A stretch of DNA of 64,000 bases from Lachnospiraceae bacterium. GTDB taxonomy: Bacteria > Bacillota > Clostridia > Lachnospirales > Lachnospiraceae. The position numbers and the translations under genes are program-made. The stretch lies in the NCBI GenBank assembly GCA_910575105.1, contig CAJTDK010000014.1:4016-68015 (forward strand). Reading direction: 5' to 3'. Below the pieces are notes generated by a model. It did not search any database and was not told the origin of the DNA. It saw only the letters and a program-made list of their open reading frames with translations. This document shows, piece after piece, positions 33,267-41,640 of the stretch; position 1 is the stretch's first letter, and every line of letters begins with the position of its first letter.

Positions 33267-33779
33267 TCAGATTTGGTCTTGAGAAGAGAGTGACACTTTG
33301 GCGGGGGCTCCTCTTCTTTTTCTTTTGAAACAGTTACCATCATACCGCACTGACTGCGAACTGTCGGTCACTGGTTTCTTGAATCGGTATCCTACTCCCC
33401 TGATATTTTCTATGTAATCAAAGGAATCCCCCGCTACTTCTAACTTTTGCCGGATATGACGGATGTGGGACATGATATTTCCTTTTTCGCGAGCATATTC
33501 TTCTCCCCATACTGCTTCGTAGATCTGCTGGTAGGAAAATACGCGTCCAGGCTGGCTTGCTAAATAATGAAGTAGTCGAAATTCTAAATCTGTGAGGGCA
33601 ATCTTATTTCCATTCATTCTAACATCTCTATGATATAGGTCAATCTGTAATCCTGAAAAGGAAACCAGCATATCCTGTCCTATATTAATATCTACATCTT
33701 CCGCTTTTAAATGTTCAGATTTGTCCGTGAATAATCCCTCTTCAACTTCTAATACTGCAAGTACCTTTATTTTACCCAT
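33267..33779 (-). CDS. Stand-alone OmpR/PhoB-type winged-helix protein
   Basis: This protein of about 170 residues has a Trans_reg_C DNA-binding domain (IALTDLEFRLLHYLASQPG, VFSYQQIYEAVWG, IMSHIRHIRQKL, IENIRGVGYRF). It lacks a receiver domain: the first 40 residues contain no phospho-Asp pocket. The start is uncertain, since ATG 33779 lies about 12 nt after GGAGG and the frame continues upstream. It is a regulator that must sense its signal without a standard phosphorelay. It is located between the LysR gene and the rhamnose operon; its target is unknown. Confidence 0.78.
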   Translation of the reverse strand: MGKIKVLAVLEVEEGLFTDKSEHLKAEDVDINIGQDMLVSFSGLQIDLYHRDVRMNGNKIALTDLEFRLLHYLASQPGRVFSYQQIYEAVWGEEYAREKGNIMSHIRHIRQKLEVAGDSFDYIENIRGVGYRFKKPVTDSSQSVRYDGNCFKRKRRGAPAKVSLSSQDQI

Positions 33780-33840
33780 GCTTACATTTATCCTCCAAAC
33801 ATAGTCTCTATAATTAAATACATCCACATACGTATACAAT

Positions 33841-33878
33841 ATGCGGAGCAGACATCTATGATAAATCCTGCTCCGCAT
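33841..33878 (-). terminator. Strong hairpin after the rhamnose operon
   Basis: ATGCGGAGCAG (33841-33851) pairs perfectly with CTGCTCCGCAT (33868-33878), 16-nt loop, 78 bp beyond the lactaldehyde reductase stop. The T-run is weak on the minus side, so it may be a 3' stabilising hairpin rather than an efficient terminator. Confidence 0.55.
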
Positions 33879-33955
33879 TTTATACATTCTTTTCTTGTTT
33901 TCCTTTTATTCCATACTCGGAAGATTTATATTTACAGCTTTATTGTTATACATGT

Positions 33956-35098
33956 TTACATTAATTTGCGGAATAATGCTTTTAAATCTTCCACACATGT
34001 ATCTTTGGGATTCCCCGGACAGCATGCGTCCGCATATGCAGACTCTGCAAGGAAATCCAGATCCTCTTCCTTCAATGCTTCCAGCTTCGATGGGATTCCC
34101 ACATCCTGTGACAGAGCGCGCACTGCGTCAACTGCTGCCTTTCTGTATGCTGTCTGATCCATATTGGCAGTATCCACCCCCATAGCTTCTGCAATACTCT
34201 TATACTTCTCTCCGCTGCACTCTGCATTATACTCCATGACGATCGGAAGCATCATCGCACAGGCAACTCCATGAGGCGTATCATAAACTGCTCCCAGCGT
34301 ATGAGCCATCGAATGTGCAATTCCAAGACCTACGTTGGAAAATGCCATTCCTGTCACATACTGCCCCAATGCCATACCCTCACGGCATTCCGGGTTATTT
34401 TCCACTGCCCCGCGAAGGCTCTTCGCAATCAGACGGATTGCTTCCAGATTCAGGCAGTCTGCCAGATCCCATGCTGCTTTCGTGGTATACCCTTCGATTG
34501 CATGAGTCAGGGCATCCATACCGGTAGCTGCTGTCAGGCCTTTCGGCATGGTGGACATCATATCTGGATCTACAACTGCAATGTTCGGAATATCATTCGT
34601 ATCTACGCACACGAATTTGCGCTTCTTCTCCACATCTGTGATTACGTAGTTGATCGTAGCTTCTGCAGCGGTTCCCGCCGTCGTAGGAACTGCAATGGTA
34701 AACACGGTGGGATTTTTCGTAGGCGCCACACCCTCCAGGGAACGTACATCCTCAAATTCCGGATTATTGATGATAATGCCAATCGCCTTTCCGGTATCCA
34801 TAGAGGAACCGCCGCCTACTGTAATCATGTAGTCGGCCCCCGATTCCTTATATGCCGCCACACCTGCTTTTACATTTTCAATCGTCGGATTTGGCTTAAT
34901 ATCAGAATATACATAGTACTCCATATTCCCTTCATCCAACAAATCTGTAATCTTCTTCGTAACATTGAATTTCACCAGGTCCGGATCAGATGCAATGAAC
35001 GCCTTCTGAAATCCCTTACTCTTAATAATCCCCGGAATCTCCTGAATTGCTCCTTTCCCATGATAAGAAATCCCATTCAGCACAAAACGATTTACCAT
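33956..35098 (-). CDS. fucO: Lactaldehyde reductase (1,2-propanediol oxidoreductase)
   Basis: This 380-residue group III Fe-dependent dehydrogenase converts L-lactaldehyde from the rhamnose aldolase step to 1,2-propanediol, regenerating NAD anaerobically. Family signatures are NRFVLNGISYHGKGAI at the start, VGGGSSMDTGKAIG (NAD site), AVPTTAGTAAEAT, and the metal ligands in GMDALTHAIEGYTT and GIAHSMAHTLGAVYDTPHG. Length and motifs match E. coli FucO. It is the last gene of the rhamnose operon, separated from the aldolase by a hairpin-containing gap. Confidence 0.93.
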   Translation of the reverse strand: MVNRFVLNGISYHGKGAIQEIPGIIKSKGFQKAFIASDPDLVKFNVTKKITDLLDEGNMEYYVYSDIKPNPTIENVKAGVAAYKESGADYMITVGGGSSMDTGKAIGIIINNPEFEDVRSLEGVAPTKNPTVFTIAVPTTAGTAAEATINYVITDVEKKRKFVCVDTNDIPNIAVVDPDMMSTMPKGLTAATGMDALTHAIEGYTTKAAWDLADCLNLEAIRLIAKSLRGAVENNPECREGMALGQYVTGMAFSNVGLGIAHSMAHTLGAVYDTPHGVACAMMLPIVMEYNAECSGEKYKSIAEAMGVDTANMDQTAYRKAAVDAVRALSQDVGIPSKLEALKEEDLDFLAESAYADACCPGNPKDTCVEDLKALFRKLM

Positions 35099-35128
35099 TT
35101 TCTTCTTCCTCCTTAAATTGATTTATAC

Positions 35129-35156
35129 ATATCTGCGGATTGCTCCGCATAGATAT
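35129..35156 (-). other. Intercistronic hairpin between aldolase and lactaldehyde reductase genes
   Basis: ATATCTGCGGA (35129-35139), loop TTGC, TCCGC (35144-35148), a 2-nt bulge and AGATAT (35151-35156) form a compact stem. There is no T-run. It may set relative mRNA stability of fucO and rhaD or be a processing site. Confidence 0.5.
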
Positions 35157-35177
35157 CCATTGATACGATCTAATGCA

Positions 35178-36005
35178 CTATTTCTCATAAAGAAATTTTT
35201 CAGGTAATTCGACCTTAAAATCTACTGCCAGATCACGGAAATTCTGAGGCGAGATCGTCTGCAGCTTATCAGGGCGCATGGATAGCATCTTCACAAGGAT
35301 CTCTGCAGATTTTTCAACCGTATGCATCAGTCCAAAGGTCAGATCAAAGTCCTCGCCGGAGCAGAACATTCCGTGGTGCGCCCAGATTGCCACATCATAC
35401 TGCTTCATCAGTTCACTGGTTGCCACCGCGATATCCCTACCGCCCGGAACCATCCAGCCGACAACCCCGATTCCTGACGGGAATACCACCGGACACTCTG
35501 TTGCCATCTCCCACAATTCTCTTGTAAACACCTCATCCTTCAGAGGCAGTACGAAGGTAAGCGCGATCACATTGGTCGTATGTGCGTGGTAAATAACCCG
35601 GTGCGCCCCGTTTGACGCCGCCTTTTTCACTTCATGGTTCATCAGGTGGCTCGGCAGCTCGCTGGTCGGCCTCCCGCCGTTCACCAGTCCCCAGCAGATG
35701 CGGTAATTCTCTCCCTTATCATCCAGCTCGATGATACAGATACTGTCTTCCGGATCTAAGATCACATTGCGGAAATATTTTCCGCTTCCTGTTACCATGA
35801 AGTGTTCGCCTGCCAGATCCGGCACGCTGGTTCCAATCGCGTTCCATTCACTGTCTGCACTTAGAAATTCCTTTACTTCCTCTACATCTTCTGCTCTCAT
35901 ACGGTAGGACAGGTTTCCGCCGTTTCTCTCATGCCATCCCTGTTCCCAGCCATCGTTACACATACGGATAAATCCCTGTACAAATGTTACCTCTGTAATA
36001 CTCAT
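35178..36005 (-). CDS. rhaD: Rhamnulose-1-phosphate aldolase
   Basis: This 275-residue class II aldolase splits L-rhamnulose-1-phosphate into dihydroxyacetone phosphate and L-lactaldehyde. The Zn site is visible as IYHAHTTN and WAHHGMFCSG, and the phosphate site as GNLSYR and VTGSGKYF. RhaD-specific blocks are GLVNGGRPTSELPSHL and FPSGIGVVGWMVPGG. The length equals that of E. coli RhaD. It lies between the isomerase and lactaldehyde reductase genes. Confidence 0.94.
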   Translation of the reverse strand: MSITEVTFVQGFIRMCNDGWEQGWHERNGGNLSYRMRAEDVEEVKEFLSADSEWNAIGTSVPDLAGEHFMVTGSGKYFRNVILDPEDSICIIELDDKGENYRICWGLVNGGRPTSELPSHLMNHEVKKAASNGAHRVIYHAHTTNVIALTFVLPLKDEVFTRELWEMATECPVVFPSGIGVVGWMVPGGRDIAVATSELMKQYDVAIWAHHGMFCSGEDFDLTFGLMHTVEKSAEILVKMLSMRPDKLQTISPQNFRDLAVDFKVELPEKFLYEK

Positions 36006-36055
36006 TCTTTTTTCTTCCTTTCTTTTATCATTTTCAACCTATCGCCAAAATTTAT

Positions 36056-37474
36056 TTACCTTGTAATAATATCCACCGGCACATTGAAAATCTTCGCAAC
36101 CTTTAAAATTGTATCAATATGTCTGCCGCATGCCGCCGCCATATGGTGGGTGGGTCCCGCTTCACTCCATCTAGTACAGAATTCTCTCGCTCCACAGGTA
36201 AAGCGTGTCCGCATATTGGTATCACCAAAATTGAAGATTGGGCCGGACTCATTGACTCCTTCAGCCACAACAAACTTAAAATTGCCATCCCGATCCTGTG
36301 TAATACCTAAGTAGGTAACCGGTCCCAGGTGCGGATAGAACTGAGTTAGATAACCGCCGCCGGTCTTCCCATGGAATATAGGTACAATCTTCATGGTCGG
36401 TTTCTTTGCCGAAATATCCGCATCTCCGGAGCCGCTGTGGCCGATAATGCAGATGTCCTCCTCAAAATCAATGGAGTACATCTCCGATAACTGCCCCATT
36501 CCAGAAATCGTCTTCAAAATACTCATAGCCATGGCAACCTTGATATCCCCTTCTACCGCGCAGGCAACTCCCTGCTTGATCAGCATGGAAAACGCCGGAA
36601 TCAACATACTGTCAAGAACTCCTGCCTTTCCCTGTGCATAGCCGTCATAATGAGAAGCTATGAAAGCAATCTGTTCCTCCTTTACCCACTGTTCAAAAGC
36701 AACCACATATTTCGCCATCTCCCAGACATTCTCTATCGTACCGCCACCTTCGATATCAAAAGTATCCAGAATATCCTGCGCTTTCGCCCGTATAGCTACT
36801 TCATCTGTGATATCATCGGCAATCGCCCACATCTTTTCCCAGTCAAACTGCTTCGTGTAAAGGAACATCCGGTGATAAAGATTGGTTTCATCAATATACA
36901 AATCCATCATACCTGGATAAGGACGTCCGATCTGCGCCAGGTTCGTATTCCGGAAACGACGCCGCACCTGAGCGGCCTTACACCAATCCTCAATCTCAGC
37001 CTGTCCCCCAGGGTCGCCACCCTCCATTACACCTGTAATAACAGCGTGGCGCTTGCCGGCGCGTTCCAGATCCGCCACCATCTCGCCCACAGCACCGCAG
37101 GCATACAACTCGCCAAGCCATGTGGCAGTATCCGTATTTTCATAATCAGGCGCTTTTTTCTTTTGTATATTTACCAGTACAACCGGCACATCCAGATCCC
37201 GGACTGCCGGGAGCATATTGTAAGACGTAGCATAAGTAAGGAGCTGTAAGATCACAAGGTCAACATCCGCTGCACGGAACTTATCTCCGGCCGCCTGGGC
37301 CAGCTCTTTCGTGGTAACGATGCCTCCGTCCACAATCTCTACCGTATCCGGAATCGTCTTTTTAAATGCATCATACTGTGCCTCAAATTCCGGCACCAGT
37401 GATGGAAATTGGGGCAGGTATGCTCCCAGCGCAATCGAAAAAACGCCAACTCTTGCCTTTGTATCTACTAACAT
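36056..37474 (-). CDS. AraA/FucI-family sugar isomerase, inferred L-rhamnose isomerase
   Basis: This 472-residue protein belongs to the L-arabinose/L-fucose isomerase superfamily. It has VGVFSIALGAYLPQF at the start, a central AVEGDIKVAM, IDFEEDICIIGHSGSGD and AGPTHHMAAACG. The Glu, Asp/Glu and His in these blocks match the Mn-binding residues of AraA. It is embedded between rhamnulokinase and rhamnulose-1-phosphate aldolase genes, in the place where RhaA (a different TIM-barrel fold, about 420 residues) would be. The function of converting L-rhamnose to L-rhamnulose is therefore inferred from the operon. Fucose isomerisation is the alternative, but the kinase and aldolase are of the rhamnose type. 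Confidence 0.78.
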   Translation of the reverse strand: MLVDTKARVGVFSIALGAYLPQFPSLVPEFEAQYDAFKKTIPDTVEIVDGGIVTTKELAQAAGDKFRAADVDLVILQLLTYATSYNMLPAVRDLDVPVVLVNIQKKKAPDYENTDTATWLGELYACGAVGEMVADLERAGKRHAVITGVMEGGDPGGQAEIEDWCKAAQVRRRFRNTNLAQIGRPYPGMMDLYIDETNLYHRMFLYTKQFDWEKMWAIADDITDEVAIRAKAQDILDTFDIEGGGTIENVWEMAKYVVAFEQWVKEEQIAFIASHYDGYAQGKAGVLDSMLIPAFSMLIKQGVACAVEGDIKVAMAMSILKTISGMGQLSEMYSIDFEEDICIIGHSGSGDADISAKKPTMKIVPIFHGKTGGGYLTQFYPHLGPVTYLGITQDRDGNFKFVVAEGVNESGPIFNFGDTNMRTRFTCGAREFCTRWSEAGPTHHMAAACGRHIDTILKVAKIFNVPVDIITR

Positions 37475-37513
37475 GATAAATCCTCCTCTTCTTTATTCTT
37501 AAAATACACAAAT

Positions 37514-38911
37514 TCAATGATACTTCTTGATATCAAAAGACCTCTGCACACACGCTCTTGCCTCTTTTAATCCCACAAATTCCCCATTATAAAGCATCTG
37601 AACCAGCAGGTTCCCAATAGCAGTAGCCTCTCCCGGGCCGGCATAAACAGTACGTCCCGTGTATTTCGCCGTAACCTGGTTCAGATACTCTGCATTCGAA
37701 CCGCCGCCTACTACATAGATACAGTCATACCTCTTTCCGGTCATCTCCTCAATCTGCCTGATCGTATCTCCATAGCATTTCCCAAGACTGTTGTAGATGA
37801 CCGCTGCAATCTCCCATTCATCTTGCGGTGCCTGCTGTCCGGTCTTTTCACAATATTCCTTTACAGCCTTTGTCATACTGTCCGGCGCCAGAAACATATC
37901 ATCATTACAGTCTACAAGAGAGGTGATCTTCTGCTTTTGAGCCTGTTCACAGATATATCCATAGGAGTATTCCTCTGCAAATTCTTTCCGGACCGACTGG
38001 ATCATCCAGAGTCCCATGATATTTTTCAGATACCGAAAGCGATATTCGTAACCGCCTTCATTCGTAAGATTCCGAAGTCTGCTCTCATTGGAACAATCTG
38101 CCTCCAAAAGCTCTGTTCCCATCAGAGACCATGTGCCGGAACTGATATACAGCGCATCCTCCTCTGTAGTCGGTATGGCAGCTACCGCAGAACCTGTATC
38201 ATGAGTGGCTGGCAGGATTACCTGACAGTCAAAGCCAATCTCCTCCTGAATCTCTTCTCTGAAATTCCCGACCAGTGTTCCCGGCCTGCTGATATCCCCA
38301 AATATGTCTCTGGGGTATCCCAGCCTGTCAATCAGTTCAAAGTCCCAGTCCTTTGAAACAGGGCTTACCAACTGTGTAGTAGTCGCGTTAGTATACTCTG
38401 TCCGCTTCTCGCCGGTCAGAAGAAAATGAAAATAATCAGGAATCAGCAGCATGGACTTTGCTTCCTTAAAAATCTCCGGCTCCTTCTGCTTTACTGCCAT
38501 CAACTGATAGATTGTATTAAAGATCTGTTTCTGTATACCGGTGCGCGCATACAGATCTTTTAGCGAAATTTCCTCATACACCTTCGCATCCATCCCATTT
38601 GTCCGGTCATCCCGATACCCATAGGTTTTCCCAAGAATCCGGTCATTCTGATCCAGCAGCACATAATCCACAGCCCATGTGTCAATTCCCATAAAGGACG
38701 GTATCTTCCCCAGCTCCTTACACCGCTTAAGCCCCTCCTTTATCTCATAGAACAGCGCTTCCACATCCCAGCAAAGGCTCCCGTCTATACGTTTCATACC
38801 ATTGGGGAAACGATAAATCTCTTCGAGTTTGATTTTTCCGTCTTCAAGGCTTCCCAACATATGACGGCCGCTGGATGCGCCAATATCAACAGCCAGATAA
38901 TATGTACCCAT
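37514..38911 (-). CDS. rhaB: Rhamnulokinase
   Basis: This 465-residue FGGY-family kinase phosphorylates L-rhamnulose at C1 with ATP. Visible motifs are YYLAVDIGASSGRHMLG (phosphate 1), GIDTWAVDYVLLD, THDTGSAVAAIP (phosphate 2), SSGTWSLMGTE and the adenosine block YVVGGGSNAEYLNQV. The GASSGRH and TWAVDY blocks are specific for rhamnulokinases. It is the first gene of the operon and starts 91 bp from the shared 39-bp operator. Confidence 0.94.
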   Translation of the reverse strand: MGTYYLAVDIGASSGRHMLGSLEDGKIKLEEIYRFPNGMKRIDGSLCWDVEALFYEIKEGLKRCKELGKIPSFMGIDTWAVDYVLLDQNDRILGKTYGYRDDRTNGMDAKVYEEISLKDLYARTGIQKQIFNTIYQLMAVKQKEPEIFKEAKSMLLIPDYFHFLLTGEKRTEYTNATTTQLVSPVSKDWDFELIDRLGYPRDIFGDISRPGTLVGNFREEIQEEIGFDCQVILPATHDTGSAVAAIPTTEEDALYISSGTWSLMGTELLEADCSNESRLRNLTNEGGYEYRFRYLKNIMGLWMIQSVRKEFAEEYSYGYICEQAQKQKITSLVDCNDDMFLAPDSMTKAVKEYCEKTGQQAPQDEWEIAAVIYNSLGKCYGDTIRQIEEMTGKRYDCIYVVGGGSNAEYLNQVTAKYTGRTVYAGPGEATAIGNLLVQMLYNGEFVGLKEARACVQRSFDIKKYH

Positions 38912-38974
38912 ATCTTTTCTCCCTTCTAAGCCACCTTATTCAATTACCTGTAGCTCTCTTCTGTTGTTAAGATC

Positions 38975-39040
38975 ATTCTAGTCCGTTTCCATACATAAAA
39001 AAAGGTCTTGATATTCTAAAAAAAGGGACTTTATTTGCAC
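38975..39040 (-). promoter_or_regulatory. Promoter and AraC operator of the rhamnose operon
   Basis: Minus strand -10 TAGAAT (38975-38980), non-consensus -35, and a 39-bp element at 39002-39040 ending in GACTTTATTTGCAC on the plus strand. It aligns without gaps to 51365-51403, which lies at the same 22 bp from its own -10. It is read as the binding site of the AraC protein at 39118. Confidence 0.8.
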
Positions 39041-39047
39041 AAAAGGA

Positions 39048-39076
39048 TTGCTCTCATCTGCAGCACAGTATATAAT
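39048..39076 (+). promoter_or_regulatory. Promoter of the rhamnose AraC gene
   Basis: -35 TTGCTC (39048-39053), 17-bp spacer and -10 TATAAT (39071-39076) on the plus strand, 42 bp before the AraC start and directly beside the operator of the divergent operon. Confidence 0.7.
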
Positions 39077-39117
39077 AGGAACACAGAACATGTATTTTTA
39101 AACAAGAAAGGAATCCC

Positions 39118-40077
39118 ATGGATCACACACTACTAAACAAACTACGCAAAATCACCCCTGAAGAACAGGCAATCCTCGACGGATGCTTTGACATCCAGAA
39201 AAATCTATATACAGGCAAGAAGGATTTTATTATTGACAGTCACTTTCTCTTATCAAAAGGAAAGCTAATCGACATCCGTCCGCATACCAGGTTTGCACAT
39301 TTCCCCAGACATCGTCATAACTACGTGGAAATGGTTTACATGTGCAGCGGAAGCACCACGCACATCATCAATGATACAGACAGAATTATTCTGAATGAAG
39401 GAGATCTGTTATTTTTAAACCAGAATGTCACACAGGAGATAGAACCTGCCAGAGAGACAGATATTGCAGTTAATTTCATCATTCTTCCGGAATTTTTTGA
39501 CCATGCATTCAACATGATCGAGCAGGAGAATGTGCTACGGGATTTCCTGATCTCCACGTTATCTCAGGATACCTCTCTGACAAATTACCTTCATTTCTGT
39601 GCCAAAGACATTCTTCCCGTACAGAACCTGATAGAAAACATGATATGGACTTTGATTGAACAGAAGACCGGTACCAATACCATCAACCAGATCTCAATGG
39701 GTCTTCTGTTCATGAACCTGTCCGCATTTGCGGAAAATATCAACCAGAATTATCCGAATCAATATGAGCAGACTCTGGTTTTTTCTGTACTAAAATATAT
39801 TGAAACCCACTATAAAAACGGAACACTTGCAAATATTGCAGATGAACTGAATCAGGAGACCTACTACATCAGCCGTCTTCTGAAAAAACATACCGGCGCT
39901 AATTTCAAAGAGCTTCTGCAGCAAAGAAAACTCCAGCAGGCCGTTTACCTGCTGAAGCAGACTTCTCTTACGATTGATTCTATCATGGAGGCAATCGGGT
40001 ATGATAACAGCAGCTATTTTTACCGGAAGTTTAAAGAAAAATATCACTGTTCCCCAAAAGAATACCGGCGAAAGTAG
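39118..40077 (+). CDS. AraC-family regulator of rhamnose genes
   Basis: This 319-residue protein has an N-terminal cupin sensor (HFPRHRHNYVEMVYMCSGST, NEGDLLFLNQNVTQE) and a C-terminal double helix-turn-helix (GTLANIADELNQETYYISRL, TIDSIMEAIGYDNSSYFYRK). The architecture is that of RhaS/RhaR-type activators. It is divergent from the rhamnose operon, and the operator between them recurs before the alpha-rhamnosidase operon, so it probably activates both with L-rhamnose as ligand. That ligand is inferred from the gene context. Confidence 0.88.
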   Translation: MDHTLLNKLRKITPEEQAILDGCFDIQKNLYTGKKDFIIDSHFLLSKGKLIDIRPHTRFAHFPRHRHNYVEMVYMCSGSTTHIINDTDRIILNEGDLLFLNQNVTQEIEPARETDIAVNFIILPEFFDHAFNMIEQENVLRDFLISTLSQDTSLTNYLHFCAKDILPVQNLIENMIWTLIEQKTGTNTINQISMGLLFMNLSAFAENINQNYPNQYEQTLVFSVLKYIETHYKNGTLANIADELNQETYYISRLLKKHTGANFKELLQQRKLQQAVYLLKQTSLTIDSIMEAIGYDNSSYFYRKFKEKYHCSPKEYRRK

Positions 40078-40085
40078 CCCGCCTT

Positions 40086-41588
40086 TTACTCAGCTTTAAA
40101 TGGAATTGCAGGGATATCGCTTTCATTATACAAATTTACCTTATACCATTTTTCCTGTGCAAAATAGATTTTCACACTGTCAGCCAGATTCCTTTCCAAT
40201 ACAAGCAGAAGCGTATCTCCTTCTATCTCTGCCCGGAAATCCATCTCTGGTACAACCCGTAATGCAGCAATACCTTCTCCTTCTATATGGAGACCCCCCT
40301 TGGCGTGGGCAAACTTCAGCCTGACTTGATTACGTTCCCTTTGAACACTTTCAACCACCGGAGCATCACACAGAAGCTTCCTTCCATAGATATGCCCCAG
40401 CGCCAGAAGGGCAAGCCTGTGACCGACCACCTTTTTATCCTTCGGATGAATATCCATCTGTTCCCCGGCGTCTGAGATTGAGCATAAGTAGCAATTCTCA
40501 TCTCCATTCGCCACTGCCTCCTGACAATGCCTGATAACCTGAAAATTCTTATTTACCATATCAAGCCATCTCTCCCATCCCGGAAGCTGGACAATCAAAA
40601 ATGGTAATGTTTTATCCTGCCACAGTTTTCTCCAGTCTCCGATTATGGCTTTCAGCATTTCCCCGTAAATCTCCTGTTTTTCCAAGTCATCATCACTTTC
40701 TCCCTGATACCAGAGCACGCCCCTGACTGTAAACGGAGCAATAGTCTTTACCATATGCTCATACAGGCGCCCTGGTATATTCTGTGGCTGAAGATTTCCC
40801 ATAATACCCATTTCAGGCATATCCACACTTTCAAAAAAGGCAGTTATTTCCTTCTGGGACGGCGTCCTTGGGAGTACCAGCTCAGAAAACGGATCAGCAA
40901 AGGGATTTCCACGGTCATTTAACGGATTCTTCTTCTGACTTTCCCAGTACGCTTCCATATCCAGCTCTTTTATCTCACTTTTATATGCTTCCATCCACGG
41001 TCTGCCTGCACGCTCCACACTTTCTGTACTCATCCATACAGAGGATGTAGTACCTCCCCAGTTGCACCCTATAATCCCTACCGGTACATTCAGTCCTTCT
41101 TCCAGTTCTTTTTCAAAATAATATCCTACTGCGGAAAAATACTCTATGTCTTCCACATCGGCAGTCCGCCAGATTCCCATCCTACTATAATCAAACGCTT
41201 CTTTCTGCCCTTCAAATGCAATCTCCGGAACATCATAAAAACGAATTCGTCTGTTTTTGCATATAGCTTTTTCTTCTTTCAAATGTTTCTCATACCGCAT
41301 ATAAAATTCCATATTGGACTGGCCGCCCGCTATCCAAACCTCCCCTATAGCTACATCTGTATAAGAGATCACCTCACATTTGGAAGCAACAACCATTCTC
41401 TCATTCTCCGACGCTTTTAATGCAGGAAGCTCTACCTTCCATTTTCCCTGTTCATCTGCTGTACCTGATCCCTTCTTTCCCTGTATCGAAACCGTGATTT
41501 CATCCCCGGCATCTGCAATTCCCCATATTATAACGGGTTTCTCTCTCTGCAAAACCATACCCGACTGAAATATCTCTGCTGCTTTCAT
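40086..41588 (-). CDS. SGNH acetylesterase (sialate O-acetylesterase family)
   Basis: This 500-residue esterase has no signal peptide. It has an N-terminal beta-sandwich (IWGIADAGDEITVSI) and a split SGNH domain: IAGGQSNMEFY (nucleophile Ser), VLWYQGESDDD, and DIHPKDKKVVGHRL (Asp/His). Members remove O-acetyl groups from sialic acid or from plant glycans such as xylan and pectic side chains. The neighbouring GH3 and GH78 genes favour a plant-glycan substrate. It is the last gene of the GPH-GH3-esterase unit and converges on the AraC gene with only 8 bp between stops. Confidence 0.87.
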   Translation of the reverse strand: MKAAEIFQSGMVLQREKPVIIWGIADAGDEITVSIQGKKGSGTADEQGKWKVELPALKASENERMVVASKCEVISYTDVAIGEVWIAGGQSNMEFYMRYEKHLKEEKAICKNRRIRFYDVPEIAFEGQKEAFDYSRMGIWRTADVEDIEYFSAVGYYFEKELEEGLNVPVGIIGCNWGGTTSSVWMSTESVERAGRPWMEAYKSEIKELDMEAYWESQKKNPLNDRGNPFADPFSELVLPRTPSQKEITAFFESVDMPEMGIMGNLQPQNIPGRLYEHMVKTIAPFTVRGVLWYQGESDDDLEKQEIYGEMLKAIIGDWRKLWQDKTLPFLIVQLPGWERWLDMVNKNFQVIRHCQEAVANGDENCYLCSISDAGEQMDIHPKDKKVVGHRLALLALGHIYGRKLLCDAPVVESVQRERNQVRLKFAHAKGGLHIEGEGIAALRVVPEMDFRAEIEGDTLLLVLERNLADSVKIYFAQEKWYKVNLYNESDIPAIPFKAE

Positions 41589-41640
41589 ATGGATTCCTTT
41601 CTAACTTATTCTGTTTCTTATGTTTTCCTTATCCAAACTA

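Noticed and set aside
34271-35116. Long plus-strand frame opposite the lactaldehyde reductase gene
   Set aside because: It mirrors the codon structure of fucO, has a Cys/His-rich composition without any motif and no ribosome site.
38912-39117. Riboswitch upstream of the rhamnose operon
   Set aside because: The region is explained by a divergent promoter pair and an AraC operator; no conserved riboswitch core was seen.
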